Shown here one piece after another: positions 42,487-51,940 of a stretch of 64,000 bases of DNA. The stretch spans positions 1 to 64,000 of the forward strand of contig JBCDBR010000009.1 in assembly GCA_039183205.1 (NCBI GenBank), in the 5' to 3' direction. Each line of letters opens with the position of its first letter. The first letter of the stretch is position 1. The stretch is from HKCCE3408 sp039183205 (lineage in GTDB: Bacteria; Pseudomonadota; Alphaproteobacteria; Rhodobacterales; Rhodobacteraceae). The position numbers were made by a program, and so were the translations under genes. The notes beneath the pieces were generated by a model. That model was not told the DNA's origin. It ran no database searches and saw only the letters and a list, made by a program, of their open reading frames with translations.

Positions 42487-43381
42487 CCCGCCGTTCGCGA
42501 AGGACGATGTAAAGCCCCGCCGCCAGCGTGACCGCAATGCCCGCCGTGGCCAGCCCATTGGGCAAATCGCGAAAAAAAGCCCAACCCAGCAACGTGGCGA
42601 ACGGGATTTCGAGATATTGCATCGGCGCCAAGGTCGAGGCGGGCGCGAAGCGAAGACTTGCCGTCATCAGCCAATGTCCGAAAGCTCCGGTAAAGCCCAA
42701 TAGGACCCAAAGCCATAAATCGATCCCCTCCGGGATGACCCAGGACAATGGCGGCGGCGAACCGGGGACGGCAAAAAAGATCAACGGCAACAGGAGTGGA
42801 AGCCCGAAAAGGCTTGAGCTTGCCTGAAGCGCGATAGGGGTCATATCGCGGCTGATAGCGCGCGTAACCAGCGTAAAGAGCGCGAAGATGACCGCCACGG
42901 CCAGAGGCAAAAGCGCAGGCCAGCCAACTTGTGCAAAACTTGGTTGCGTGACCATAAGCGTGCCGGCAAAGCCGACGACACAGGCGATCAAACGGCGCGG
43001 GCCGACCTCTTCGTGCAAAAACCAATGCCCCAAAAGCAAAACGATAAAGGGCATCACAAACGCGATTGCGACGGCATCGGCCAGAGGCAAAAATCGCAAT
43101 GCGGTGAACATCGCGGCCAACCCGCCGATTTGCAGCACCGTTCGGGCAAAGACCAAAACCACCGCGCGGCGCGACGGGAAAAGTGCATGGCCCAGCCATA
43201 GAGCCAGCGGCAGGAACAGCAAAAGCTGGGCCGCAAAACGTATTTGGATCAGTTGCAGAAGCGGAATGCGGTCACCAAGCATCTTGGCCAAAGCATCCGA
43301 AAACGGAATGACGGCGCAAAAGGCCAGCATCAATGCGATGCCGAGGCGCGGGTTATCCCGGTTTGGTTCACTCTGAGCCAT
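42467..43381 (-). CDS. DMT-superfamily (EamA) transporter
   Basis: A 304-residue inner-membrane protein with ten predicted hydrophobic segments in two EamA repeats. The second repeat begins near residue 145 (WPALLPLAVAVIFALFTLVT). The signature-like ALRFLPLADAVAIAFVMPF and ALRFAPASTLAPMQYLEIP elements mark the ends of each half. Such proteins export amino acids, nucleobases or other metabolites; the substrate is not readable. ATG at 43381 gives a short cytoplasmic leader (MAQSEPNRDNPR). The frame runs to 43609 but that part is not membrane-like. Confidence 0.88.
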   Translation of the reverse strand: MAQSEPNRDNPRLGIALMLAFCAVIPFSDALAKMLGDRIPLLQLIQIRFAAQLLLFLPLALWLGHALFPSRRAVVLVFARTVLQIGGLAAMFTALRFLPLADAVAIAFVMPFIVLLLGHWFLHEEVGPRRLIACVVGFAGTLMVTQPSFAQVGWPALLPLAVAVIFALFTLVTRAISRDMTPIALQASSSLFGLPLLLPLIFFAVPGSPPPLSWVIPEGIDLWLWVLLGFTGAFGHWLMTASLRFAPASTLAPMQYLEIPFATLLGWAFFRDLPNGLATAGIAVTLAAGLYIVLRERRVSAGAV

Positions 43382-43495
43382 CTGGTTGCCATGGCATGGA
43401 TCTGCGGCAGTGTCAGGCCCTCGGGGCCCCCGCGTTAACCGGAACGTGACGGGTTGAGCGCAATAAGTGCAGCGGCCCCGGAAAGGAACCGCGCC

Positions 43496-43723
43496 ATGCA
43501 CGCCGCCCGTTTTGCAAGTCCCAGCCGCCAAAGACATGCGCGGCACTTCGCGCCGTTTTGGCAGATCGCAACGCCGCGCTGGCCGTGGCATCGCGCTTGG
43601 GTGGAACATCGTCGCCTCAACCGGCTCGATCGAACGGCCCTACGCGATCTTGGCCTCAGCTTAGCCGACCGTGCCAGCGTGCGCGTCGCGGTGATCTTTC
43701 AGCGGATGCAAAGCGGGCGCTAG
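43496..43723 (+). CDS. DUF1127 small basic protein
   Basis: A 75-residue Arg/His-rich protein ending in a DUF1127 (YjiS-like) domain: EHRRLNRLDRTALRDLGLSLADR. The family is common in alphaproteobacteria and is linked in some species to RNA turnover, carbon or phosphate metabolism, but the role here is unknown. AAAGGAA lies ten bases before ATG 43496. It is divergent from the DMT gene and overlaps the end of the convergent ycjF by four bases. Confidence 0.8.
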   Translation: MHAARFASPSRQRHARHFAPFWQIATPRWPWHRAWVEHRRLNRLDRTALRDLGLSLADRASVRVAVIFQRMQSGR

Positions 43724-44727
43724 TCAGCGTTCTTGCGGTCGAAAAGTCCGGCCAGCGCTTGCCGGACAAGGCCGGTGACCTGTGGCCTTGTCTTTGCGCC
43801 GAACGGCAACGGCCGACAAACATCCAGCGCGGCAACGCCAACCCGGGCCGTCAACGCCCCGTTGACCATCCCTTCGCCAAATCGGCGCGATAGTTTGGAC
43901 AAGACCGAGCCGCCCGCCACTGAGCCCAAAAGGTCATCTCCGACCGCGACCGCACCTGTGGCAACAAGATGCGCCAAAACCGCGCGCGTCAAACGCCATG
44001 CCCCCAAGGTCCCGCCACGGCCGCCGTAAATCTCTGCGATGCTGCGGATCATCCGCAAATTCGCAAGCAGCGCGGTGACGATATCGGCAAGGGCGAGAGG
44101 AACAAGTGCCGTGACAGTGGCCACTTGCCGCGCCGCCGTTGCGATCTCGTTCCGCGCCGCTGCATCCAACGGCGCCATGATCTCGGTCTCTGCCACGGCA
44201 AAAAGCGTGGGGGTGTCGAAAACCTCGTTCGACCGGCGGCGCAGGGTATCGCGACCAGCTGCAAGCTCGACCCGCCCGGCGTAAAGGCGCAAGAGTTCGT
44301 CGACAACGCGCCGCGCCGAAGATAGCTCGCCCGTGGTCATCGCGCTATCGGCCGTCCGGCGCAGCCTGTCCAAGCGGCCAAGCCGGGCAAAGCCCGCGGC
44401 CTCTCGCAGGGCCACAAGCAGCGCCGCCAGAACCAAAAGCGCGAAAAGCCCAGTCGCGATCCACCCCAAAATCGGGTTGCTTGCCAATAGCTCGGACACA
44501 AAGCGCCAGGCCGAGACCGATGCGACAAACCCCACAACCCCAAAAAAGGCAGACCAAAAAAATCGCGAGAGCCGCGACGGCTTTCGCCCCAAAAGCGCAG
44601 CCATGGCCTGCATCGCCTGTCCGTCGCCTTGCGGCGCTGCCGGCACGGGCGGCGCGTCAGCCGGTGTGATGCCTTTGGCATCATCGTCGTCTATTTCGAT
44701 CAAAATCGGACCCGTGGGATCACTCAT
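43720..44727 (-). CDS. ycjF: YcjF family (TIGR01620/DUF697) membrane protein
   Basis: A 335-residue inner-membrane protein. An acidic N-terminus (LIEIDDDDAKGITPADAPP) precedes two transmembrane helices around residues 55-110 (FFWSAFFGVVGFVASV, LGWIATGLFALLVLAALLVAL). The C-terminal DUF697 domain includes LRMIRSIAEIYGGRGG and GGSVLSKLSRRFGEGMVNG. YcjF is the partner of the GTPase YcjX and both belong to the envelope-stress regulon in enterobacteria. Here they are separated by an acetyltransferase gene. ATG at 44727 overlaps the previous stop as ATGA, with GGAG ten bases upstream. Confidence 0.88.
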   Translation of the reverse strand: MSDPTGPILIEIDDDDAKGITPADAPPVPAAPQGDGQAMQAMAALLGRKPSRLSRFFWSAFFGVVGFVASVSAWRFVSELLASNPILGWIATGLFALLVLAALLVALREAAGFARLGRLDRLRRTADSAMTTGELSSARRVVDELLRLYAGRVELAAGRDTLRRRSNEVFDTPTLFAVAETEIMAPLDAAARNEIATAARQVATVTALVPLALADIVTALLANLRMIRSIAEIYGGRGGTLGAWRLTRAVLAHLVATGAVAVGDDLLGSVAGGSVLSKLSRRFGEGMVNGALTARVGVAALDVCRPLPFGAKTRPQVTGLVRQALAGLFDRKNAD

Positions 44728-45155
44728 CCGCGTCTCCATTCCAGGCGAATATCCGGCAGACCTTCTTCGTTGTCGCCCGAGGTTCCGCCCGTCTCAGAAA
44801 ACCCGTTCCGGGCGTAAAAGCGACGTGCGGCCCGATTTTCGGCAAAGCTCCACAAGGCCAGTTTTGGGCGCGCCCGCTGCGCCTGGCCAATCAGCGCCGC
44901 GCCAATACCCAAACAGCGAGCGTCCCGCGCGACGTAAAGGCAAAGAATTTCGTCCTCGCGCCGGGTCATAAATCCAGCAACAGCGTCGTCAACGCGCGCA
45001 ACGATCGTTTCACGAACCAACGTCGTGCAAAACGCCTCGGTTGCCGCATCGCTGTGCAGCCGCGGCATCCAAGGTGTCTCCTCAACCCACGCCACCAAAA
45101 TTCCAGCCATCGCTAGGGCGTCCTCTGGGCCGGCGGGGGCTAATCTCGGGGTCAC
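44724..45155 (-). CDS. GNAT-family N-acetyltransferase
   Basis: A 143-residue GNAT enzyme. The acetyl-CoA site is in LYVARDARCLGIGAALIGQA (motif A, near residues 73-92, with R-x-x-G-I-G for the usual R-x-x-G-x-G/A). The last strand and helix contain LALWSFAENRAARRFYARNGF. The target is unknown. It starts with GTG, sharing GTGA with the ycjX stop, and its own stop shares ATGA with ycjF, so all three are translated in sequence. That position suggests a job linked to the YcjX-YcjF complex, but this is inference. Confidence 0.87.
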   Translation of the reverse strand: MTPRLAPAGPEDALAMAGILVAWVEETPWMPRLHSDAATEAFCTTLVRETIVARVDDAVAGFMTRREDEILCLYVARDARCLGIGAALIGQAQRARPKLALWSFAENRAARRFYARNGFSETGGTSGDNEEGLPDIRLEWRRG

Positions 45156-46561
45156 AGCTTGCCACTGAGCAGAAATTCCGCCGCTGCGTCCAACCGGATA
45201 TGAGGCGGACCTTCCCCAGCCCTAAGCGTCAGCGGAGCCGGGCGAAAGCGCATGACGTCAAATTCGGCATCGAGCCATGTTGCGGCACCAGCCTCGGCCG
45301 GAGACAAAAACGCCATGGGATCGGCGGGAAGATCGCCGGGATGAAGCGCCGCTTCGCGACCACCATCCTGCAAATACCCGCGCACCAGATTGACCTCTCG
45401 GCCCTTGATCTGCCGGCTTTCCTCGGTCGTTGCCCGCAATGCGGCAATCGACATGGCGACCGTTTCGGCGCCGGCAAAATCGGCCCGGTCGCGCGCCTCT
45501 CGCAGCAAGGCCTGCATGATCGCAGTTAGCCGATCGTGCTGTGAATGATGTATGTGATCAGCCTTGGTGGCGGCAAACAAAATGCGCTCCACCCGACGTC
45601 CCATAAGCGCGGTCAGAAAGCTATTCGTGCCAGGCCGAAACGCGCCCAGAATTCCCGCCATCGTTTGGCGCAAATCGGCCAAGGCCGCCGGACCCGCATG
45701 GATGGCGCCTAATGCATCGACGAGCACGATTTGACGGTCAATACGGGCGAAGTGGTCCCGAAAAAACGGTTTCACAATGCGGGATTTGTAGGCCTCGTAG
45801 CGGCGGGCGAATTCACGGGCCAGACTGCCGCGTGGGGCAGGCCCCGGCGGCAGCGGTGCGAAGGTCAAAACCGGTGATCCGGCAAGATCGCCAGGCAGCA
45901 AGAAACGACCTGGCGTGCAATCCGAATACCCGGCTGCGCGGGCCTGTTGCAGATGTGCCGACCAGGCTTGCGCAAGCGCTTTGGCGGTTTCTTCATCCAA
46001 TCGGCCCTCTGGCATGGCACCTGAAAGCATGCCGGAAAAGGCGTCAAATCCGGGCCGACTTTCTGCGCGGGCCAAAGCAGCCTGCGACCACTGCACGAAA
46101 TCCAGGTCCAGCAAAGCCAAATCCAGTAGCCACTCGCCCGGATAGTCGACGATGTCGAGATGGATCGTCCTTGGCCCAGACAACCCCGACAATAGCCCCT
46201 TTGGATTAACCTTTAGCGATAGCCGCAACTCTGAGACCTGTGTCGTGCTCTTCGGCCAGTGTGGCTCCGCTCCCAAAAGCGCGTTCTTGTGCGCTTCGAA
46301 GTCAAATCGCGGTACCGTGTCATCGGGTTGTGGCTGCAAATACGCGGTCCGGATACGCCCCGATCGCGCCGCTTCGAGCCCTGGCATACGGCCACGGTCC
46401 ATCAGATTGGCCACAAGCGACGTTATAAACACGGTCTTGCCGGACCGCGCGAGTCCGGTGACGCCCAACCGCACAACTGGTTCCAGAAACGTCTCTGACA
46501 CGAGGTGCGTAGCATCTTCGATGCCTCGGCCCACCCTGTCCGCCAAAACTCCGATGACCAT
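45152..46561 (-). CDS. ycjX: YcjX-family GTP-binding protein
   Basis: A 469-residue DUF463 protein, a P-loop GTPase. Walker A is GLARSGKT at residues 36-43. Walker B-like DIVDYPGEWLLDL follows near residue 150, and ATKADHIHHSQHDRL carries the base-recognition motif. The family works with YcjF at the inner membrane under envelope stress. The longer frame upstream (to 46960) runs antisense over truA and is not coding. ATG at 46561 with GGCAGAGA is the family-like start (MVIGVLADRVGRG). Divergent from truA. Confidence 0.9.
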   Translation of the reverse strand: MVIGVLADRVGRGIEDATHLVSETFLEPVVRLGVTGLARSGKTVFITSLVANLMDRGRMPGLEAARSGRIRTAYLQPQPDDTVPRFDFEAHKNALLGAEPHWPKSTTQVSELRLSLKVNPKGLLSGLSGPRTIHLDIVDYPGEWLLDLALLDLDFVQWSQAALARAESRPGFDAFSGMLSGAMPEGRLDEETAKALAQAWSAHLQQARAAGYSDCTPGRFLLPGDLAGSPVLTFAPLPPGPAPRGSLAREFARRYEAYKSRIVKPFFRDHFARIDRQIVLVDALGAIHAGPAALADLRQTMAGILGAFRPGTNSFLTALMGRRVERILFAATKADHIHHSQHDRLTAIMQALLREARDRADFAGAETVAMSIAALRATTEESRQIKGREVNLVRGYLQDGGREAALHPGDLPADPMAFLSPAEAGAATWLDAEFDVMRFRPAPLTLRAGEGPPHIRLDAAAEFLLSGKL

Positions 46562-46685
46562 TCTCTGCCCGCTTCCGCCGTGCCCCGTCTCGTTCGATCC
46601 GACAATAGGCATTCCAGGCACAACTTCACAGGGGGGCGTCGATGCTCGCTGGAGTTCGCGCAAAGATTGCGGTAGGCGCCACCGG

Positions 46686-47453
46686 ATGCCGCGATATGCC
46701 TTGAAAGTCGAATACGATGGCCGACCCTTTGCCGGCTGGCAAAGGCAGGATGCAGTGCCCACGGTGCAAGGTGCCGTCGAGACAGCGCTGGCCGCGCTGG
46801 AGCCGAATGTGCCATCAATCGCAGCGGCCGGTCGGACCGATGCCGGTGTGCATGCTTGGGGGCAGGTCGCGCAATGCGACATGGCGCGCGATTGGGACCC
46901 CTTTCGTTTGGCCGAGGCCCTCAACCACCACCTCAAACCCAACCCCGTGGCAATTGTCACGGCCGCCCGCGTCGCGGATGCGTGGCACGCCCGGTTTTCT
47001 GCGACCGAACGGCAATATGTCTACGTGATTTCAAATCGTCGCGCACCGCTAACCCTGCGAGCTGGCGGGGCGTGGCATGTCAAAGGCGCGCTCACGCTGG
47101 AACCCATGCAGGACGCGGCCAAAGCGTTGCTTGGCCAGCATGACTTCACCACTTTTCGTGCCTCAATGTGCCAGGCGAAAAGCCCGATCAAGACGCTCGA
47201 TGCGCTGACGATCACGCAGCACGAAACGCCTGGGGGGCTTGAATTTCAGTTCCACCTGCGTGCGCGGTCCTTTTTGCACAACCAAGTTCGATCGATTGTG
47301 GGAACCTTGGAACGCGTGGGCGCTGGGCGTTGGCAATCGCGGGATGTCAAACGGGCACTTGAGGCAAAAGACCGTGCTGCTTGCGGACCGGTTGCTCCGC
47401 CGGACGGGCTCTATTTGGCGGCCGTCAGCTATCCCGAGGATCCGTTTGCATAA
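46686..47453 (+). CDS. truA: tRNA pseudouridine(38-40) synthase TruA
   Basis: A 255-residue enzyme that isomerises uridines 38-40 in the anticodon stem. The catalytic aspartate is Asp52 in AAAGRTDAGVHAWGQ. The other family blocks are present: EALNHHLKPNPVAIV, FTTFRASMCQAKSPIKTL and FLHNQVRSIVGTLERVG. The ATG at 46686 gives the usual start MPRYALKVEYDG; the upstream frame lies over ycjX's promoter. It stands 124 bp from ycjX on the opposite strand and 123 bp before selD on the same strand. Confidence 0.96.
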   Translation: MPRYALKVEYDGRPFAGWQRQDAVPTVQGAVETALAALEPNVPSIAAAGRTDAGVHAWGQVAQCDMARDWDPFRLAEALNHHLKPNPVAIVTAARVADAWHARFSATERQYVYVISNRRAPLTLRAGGAWHVKGALTLEPMQDAAKALLGQHDFTTFRASMCQAKSPIKTLDALTITQHETPGGLEFQFHLRARSFLHNQVRSIVGTLERVGAGRWQSRDVKRALEAKDRAACGPVAPPDGLYLAAVSYPEDPFA

Positions 47454-47576
47454 AGCTCCGGCAGATGCAGCGCCGATAGGGCCACACGTTAAGCGTAGGA
47501 CGTTCACGCGAAAATGTACGGCACTTTCCGGCCCGGCGGTGTATGGGCCAAATGGACAGAACCGACGGGAGTTGGG

Positions 47577-49745
47577 ATGCAACAGAATGTGCCAATTGTC
47601 CGCGATGTCGTGCTTATCGGCGGCGGCCACAGCCATGCACTTGTTCTACGGAAATGGGGCATGGCGCCTGTCCCAGGTGCACGCCTGACGCTCATCCATC
47701 CAGGTCCGACGGCCGCCTATTCCGGCATGCTGCCGGGCCATATCGCCGGGCACTACACAAGGTCAGAGCTTGAAATCGACGTGATACGACTGGCGCGGTT
47801 TGCCGGTGCACGGATGATCGTCGGAAAGGCGCGCGGGCTCGACCTTGCTGCGCGCCAGGTTCTACTGACTGACCGCGCTCCGATCAATTTCGATATCCTA
47901 TCGCTTGATGTCGGAGTGACATCTGAAATGCCTCAGATACCTGGATTTGAGGCGCATGCCTTACCGGCTAAGCCGTTAGATGCCCTTGCAACCGGATGGG
48001 AGGCCTTCGTGACCAAAGCCCCCGACGGCGCGGAGATCGTGGTCATTGGCGGCGGTGTGGCAGGCGCGGAATTGGCGATGGCCGTGCGGCATCGGTTATC
48101 GCACGTCTCGGCCCAAGTGACCTTGGTCGAGCGCGCGGGCGCATTGTCGGCATTGCCAATTACGGCCGCGCAGTCGATGCGCCAGACGCTGCAATCGGCC
48201 GGCATCACCCTTGTCGAAGGCGCGTCCGTGGTCCGGTTAGAGGCAAATGCTGTGATCTTGGGGGACGGCCGCACACTTCCGTCGGACTGCACGATCGGTG
48301 CCGCTGGCGCGCGCCCGCATTCATGGGTGGCCGAGACGGGGTTAAGCTGTGAAGATGGTTATCTGGTGATCGACCCCTACCTGCGGTCGGTAGATGATCC
48401 CACCATTTTCGCCGCCGGCGATTGCGCGCATTTACCCTTTGCGCCGCGGCCAAAGGCCGGTGTTTTCGCTGTGCGCGCGGCGCCAATCCTGGCACATAAC
48501 CTACGGGCCGATTTAATTGGTGCGCAGCGCAAGAGCTTCGCGCCACAACGCGATTACTTGAAGCTGATTTCCTTGGGTGGAAAACGCGCCTTGGGCGAAA
48601 AATCCGGAATTACCGTGCAGGGCGATTGGGTCTGGCGATGGAAAGACCGCATCGACCGGGCCTTCATGACCCGGTTGTCGGACCTGCCGCGAATGCCGCG
48701 AAACGCGCCGCCGCGCGGGGCAACCAAAGGTGTGGCCGCCGAACTGGCCGGGCCGGATTTATGCGGCGGTTGCGGAGCGAAGGTTGGCGCCGGCACGGTT
48801 GCAGCCTTTTTGCCGACGCTGCCACGCGGCACGCGGGATGATGTCGCGCTGAATGTCGGCGACGATGCCGCCATTTTGCGCCACGGCGCGATGCGGCAGG
48901 TGCTCTCGACAGACCATTTGCGCGCCTTTTCAGCTGATCCAGCGCTTGTCGCCCGAGTGGCGCTCTTGCACGCGATGGGAGATGTCTGGGCGATGGGCGC
49001 GGACGCGCAAGCGGCCTTGGCCCACATTACGCTCCCGCCGATGCGGGCCGGGATGGAGCCCCGGTGGATGGGCGAAATCATGTCCGCCGCATCCGATGCC
49101 GCCGGCAGTCTTGGCGCGGAGATCATTGGCGGGCATTCATCGCTTGGCGCAGAGCTCCAGATTGGGTTCACCGTCACGGGGCTTTTGCAACGCGACGCCA
49201 TCACCGTTTCGGGCGGCAAGCCGGGCGATGCCTTGGTCCTGACCCGCGCGATTGGATCAGGGGTGATCTTGGCAGCCGACATGGCGGCGCGCGCGCCAGG
49301 GCCCGTGGTCACAAAGCTGTGGGACGTCATGGCAACCTCGCAAGCGCGCGCGGGGGCGATTTTGGCGCCCGTCGCACACGCGATGACAGATGTCACAGGT
49401 TTTGGCCTGGCTGGGCATTTAATGGATATCTGCAAGAATTCCGGGCTCGGCGCGCGGCTCAATCGATCTGAAATCCCAATTATGGATGGTGCGATGGCAT
49501 TGCACCGACAGGGGTTTTCATCCCGCTTGAACGCCTCGAACAAAGACGTCTTTGCGACCACGCTCGACGGTGCCGACGCGCCAGAAACCGCGCTTTTGTT
49601 TGACCCCCAAACCGCGGGTGGATTGCTTGCCGCATTGCCGCAGGCAGAGGCCAAAGACGTCGTGTTGCAGCTTTCCCAGGCCGGTTACGAGGCCGCAGAG
49701 ATCGGACAGCTAACTGACGGGCCAGCCAAAATCACACTGAACTAA
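47577..49745 (+). CDS. selD: Selenide, water dikinase fused to an N-terminal NAD/FAD oxidoreductase domain
   Basis: A 722-residue fusion. Residues 1 to about 380 form a type II NADH dehydrogenase-like flavoprotein (VVLIGGGHSHALVLRKWG, IVVIGGGVAGAELAMAV, TIFAAGDCAHLPF). Residues from about 395 form SelD, which makes selenophosphate from selenide and ATP. In CGGCGAK the catalytic Cys399 and Lys402 are both kept. The SelD half also shows DDAAILRHG, VSTDHLRAF-type and GGHSSLGAELQIGF blocks. The flavoprotein domain may supply reduced selenium or couple redox state. ATG at 47577 with GGGAG is preferred over 47514. The 3' end overlaps convergent mnmH by 14 bases. Confidence 0.93.
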   Translation: MQQNVPIVRDVVLIGGGHSHALVLRKWGMAPVPGARLTLIHPGPTAAYSGMLPGHIAGHYTRSELEIDVIRLARFAGARMIVGKARGLDLAARQVLLTDRAPINFDILSLDVGVTSEMPQIPGFEAHALPAKPLDALATGWEAFVTKAPDGAEIVVIGGGVAGAELAMAVRHRLSHVSAQVTLVERAGALSALPITAAQSMRQTLQSAGITLVEGASVVRLEANAVILGDGRTLPSDCTIGAAGARPHSWVAETGLSCEDGYLVIDPYLRSVDDPTIFAAGDCAHLPFAPRPKAGVFAVRAAPILAHNLRADLIGAQRKSFAPQRDYLKLISLGGKRALGEKSGITVQGDWVWRWKDRIDRAFMTRLSDLPRMPRNAPPRGATKGVAAELAGPDLCGGCGAKVGAGTVAAFLPTLPRGTRDDVALNVGDDAAILRHGAMRQVLSTDHLRAFSADPALVARVALLHAMGDVWAMGADAQAALAHITLPPMRAGMEPRWMGEIMSAASDAAGSLGAEIIGGHSSLGAELQIGFTVTGLLQRDAITVSGGKPGDALVLTRAIGSGVILAADMAARAPGPVVTKLWDVMATSQARAGAILAPVAHAMTDVTGFGLAGHLMDICKNSGLGARLNRSEIPIMDGAMALHRQGFSSRLNASNKDVFATTLDGADAPETALLFDPQTAGGLLAALPQAEAKDVVLQLSQAGYEAAEIGQLTDGPAKITLN

Positions 49746-50784
49746 GCCAGTCCGCGATATCGCACGCCAGGGCATCGAGGGCTGCGCTGTCCAGGCTTTC
49801 GGTTTGAAACCGCGCCGCGACGGTATGATCCTGCGCGCGATGAAGACGGGCATAGACTGGATCGTAATGCATCTCAATCAATGCCTGCGCCAGTGGCACT
49901 GCCGCTCCGCTCTGCGCCAGCGCAATCCAGGCGTCGATTTGGGAATGGCCCAAATGCGGGCGGAGTTTATCCAATCGGGCGGCGAGTGCGGGAAGATCAT
50001 CCATCAACGCCGCGTAGATATCGGCCAAATACGCAGCCCGCGCCGCAACGGGTGCGGCCAGCATCACGCGGGGCGCGCGCTGCATCGCGGTCCAAAGGGC
50101 GGGTGGCACGCGCAGCTGTCCGATGCGCGCGCTTTCGGCCTCGACCAGAATGGGTTTCGCTGGGTTGAACTTTGCCAGTGCCGCGCTCAGCGCCGTTTCA
50201 AATCCTTTTTGCGAGGGTTGCGGCGCGTGGAGCCCGCCAAGCGCCGAGCCACGGTGCTGCGCCATACCTTCCAGATCGATGACTTGGATACCCAGATCGG
50301 CCAATCGCGCCAAAAGCGCGGTTTTACCCGTGCCCGTATAGCCGTCCAAAAGCAGCACCCGATATGGCAACGTTGTGTCATAGAGACCCGCAACGACACA
50401 GCGCCTGTAGCTTTGATAGCCCCCTGCCAAGGTTTCCGCGCGCCACCCGATTTGCCGCAAGATCGTTGCAAAGGCGCCGGAACGCTGCCCACCGCGCCAA
50501 CAATAGACAAGCGGCCGCCAGCCGCCATCATGGACGAGCAAATGATCCTCAATATGGGCCGCGGCATTTCGGGCCACGAGCGCTGCACCGATTTTGCGCG
50601 CCTTAAATGGGCTGTCTTGCGTATAGATCGTGCCAATCTGTGCGCGCTCTGCGTTTGATAGGACCGGCAGGTTCATTGCGCCGGGAATATGATCGAGTGC
50701 GAATTCCGCCGGGCTGCGAACATCGATCAGCGCATCGAAGTCGGACCAGGGGGGCGCGGTCAGATCCTGAAGCTCAATCGACAC
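49732..50784 (-). CDS. mnmH: tRNA 2-selenouridine synthase
   Basis: A 350-residue enzyme (SelU/YbbB) that replaces sulfur with selenium at the wobble 2-thiouridine of some tRNAs, using selenophosphate from SelD. The N-terminal rhodanese domain holds Cys95 in LVYCWRGGQRSG. The P-loop GYTGTGKT at residues 148-155 starts the C-terminal domain, followed by QVIDLEGMAQHRGSALGG. Neighbouring selD supplies its substrate from the opposite strand, with overlapping 3' ends. Neither selA, selB nor a selenocysteine tRNA is in the window. Confidence 0.95.
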   Translation of the reverse strand: MSIELQDLTAPPWSDFDALIDVRSPAEFALDHIPGAMNLPVLSNAERAQIGTIYTQDSPFKARKIGAALVARNAAAHIEDHLLVHDGGWRPLVYCWRGGQRSGAFATILRQIGWRAETLAGGYQSYRRCVVAGLYDTTLPYRVLLLDGYTGTGKTALLARLADLGIQVIDLEGMAQHRGSALGGLHAPQPSQKGFETALSAALAKFNPAKPILVEAESARIGQLRVPPALWTAMQRAPRVMLAAPVAARAAYLADIYAALMDDLPALAARLDKLRPHLGHSQIDAWIALAQSGAAVPLAQALIEMHYDPVYARLHRAQDHTVAARFQTESLDSAALDALACDIADWLSSV

Positions 50785-50815
50785 AGCAAAAGTCTAGAGC
50801 GGCCAATTGCATTGC

Positions 50816-51697
50816 TCAGAGCATTCCCTGCATGTGGCGCAAGCGTTGGATCAGGCTCGACGTATCCCATCTCCCGCCGCCCAATTGCTGCACATCTGCG
50901 TAAAACTGATCGACCATCGCCGTAACTGGCAAGGAGAGGCCAAGCTCTTTGGCCTGCGCCAGGGCGATGCCCAGATCCTTGCGCATCCAATCAACGGCAA
51001 AGCCGTGCTGAAATTCGTTGTCGATCATCGTTTCGGCGCGGTTGGCCAACTGCCATGACCCCCCTGCCCCTTGTGCGACAAGGCTTGCAACCTTTTTCGC
51101 ATCGAGGCCAGCTTGCATCGCCATGAAAAGACCCTCGGAGATCGACTGAACGGCACCGGCGATGCAAACCTGATTGATCATCTTGACCAATTGGCCGGAT
51201 CCGGGCGCGCCGAAATGGACGATGGCCTTTGCATAAGCCGCAATGATGGGCTCGGCCGCTGCGAAATGCGCGTCGTTGCCACCGCACATAATCGCGAGCT
51301 GACCGTTTTCGGCCCCCGCCTGACCGCCCGAAACGGGCGCATCGACCCAGCCGATATCGCGGGCGCCTGCCGTTCCGGCAAGCTCCTTGGTAATGATCGC
51401 AGAAACGGTTGTGTGATCGACAAAAATTGCGCCTGGCTCCATCGCCGAAAGCGCCCCGTCTTCGCCGGCAGCAACAGCGCGCAAGTCATCGTCATTGCCG
51501 ACGCAGGCCATCACGAATTCTGCACCTTCCGCCGCCTTGGCCGGGGTTGTTGCCCAGTCGCCGCCATGCTGCGCCGCCCAGGCTTCGGCCTTCGCGGCAG
51601 TGCGGTTATAAACCGTCACCTGATGGCCCGCGGCTTGCAAATGCCCCGCCATTGGGAAACCCATCACACCAAGGCCCAAAAAAGAGAGTTTCGCCAT
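50816..51697 (-). CDS. NAD(P)-dependent beta-hydroxyacid dehydrogenase (GarR/3-HIBADH type)
   Basis: A 293-residue dehydrogenase. Rossmann motif is GLGVMGFPMAG (residues 8-18). The substrate block is DAPVSGGQAGAENG near 118-131. Catalytic lysine is Lys171 in GSGQLVKMINQ. The N-terminus fits tartronate semialdehyde reductase or 3-hydroxyisobutyrate dehydrogenase. The second of two adjacent ATGs (51697) is better spaced from GGAGG. It lies 31 bp from the start of mnmH and 243 bp downstream of the 5-oxoprolinase genes, on the same strand. A paralogue is at 4796-5749. Confidence 0.9.
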   Translation of the reverse strand: MAKLSFLGLGVMGFPMAGHLQAAGHQVTVYNRTAAKAEAWAAQHGGDWATTPAKAAEGAEFVMACVGNDDDLRAVAAGEDGALSAMEPGAIFVDHTTVSAIITKELAGTAGARDIGWVDAPVSGGQAGAENGQLAIMCGGNDAHFAAAEPIIAAYAKAIVHFGAPGSGQLVKMINQVCIAGAVQSISEGLFMAMQAGLDAKKVASLVAQGAGGSWQLANRAETMIDNEFQHGFAVDWMRKDLGIALAQAKELGLSLPVTAMVDQFYADVQQLGGGRWDTSSLIQRLRHMQGML

Positions 51698-51940
51698 CAT
51701 CGCCTCCGCGCAAAGCCTGCCGGGTCAGAGGTAGCAGCGTCGAGCCGTCACCACCAGAGCGGTCTGAGCAGATGCGGCTTCGGGGGGCATCGAGCCCCCG
51801 CTCAGGCCGCTGGGCGCAAATCGGCAAGCATTGTGCCAAAAAAGGCCAATGCCGCCAGGATCGCGCAGCAATCGGGCATTGCGTTCCGCGCCGGCCGCAT
51901 GACGACAGATCGCGTCCGCGTAGTCAGGAGCTACGGCCCG

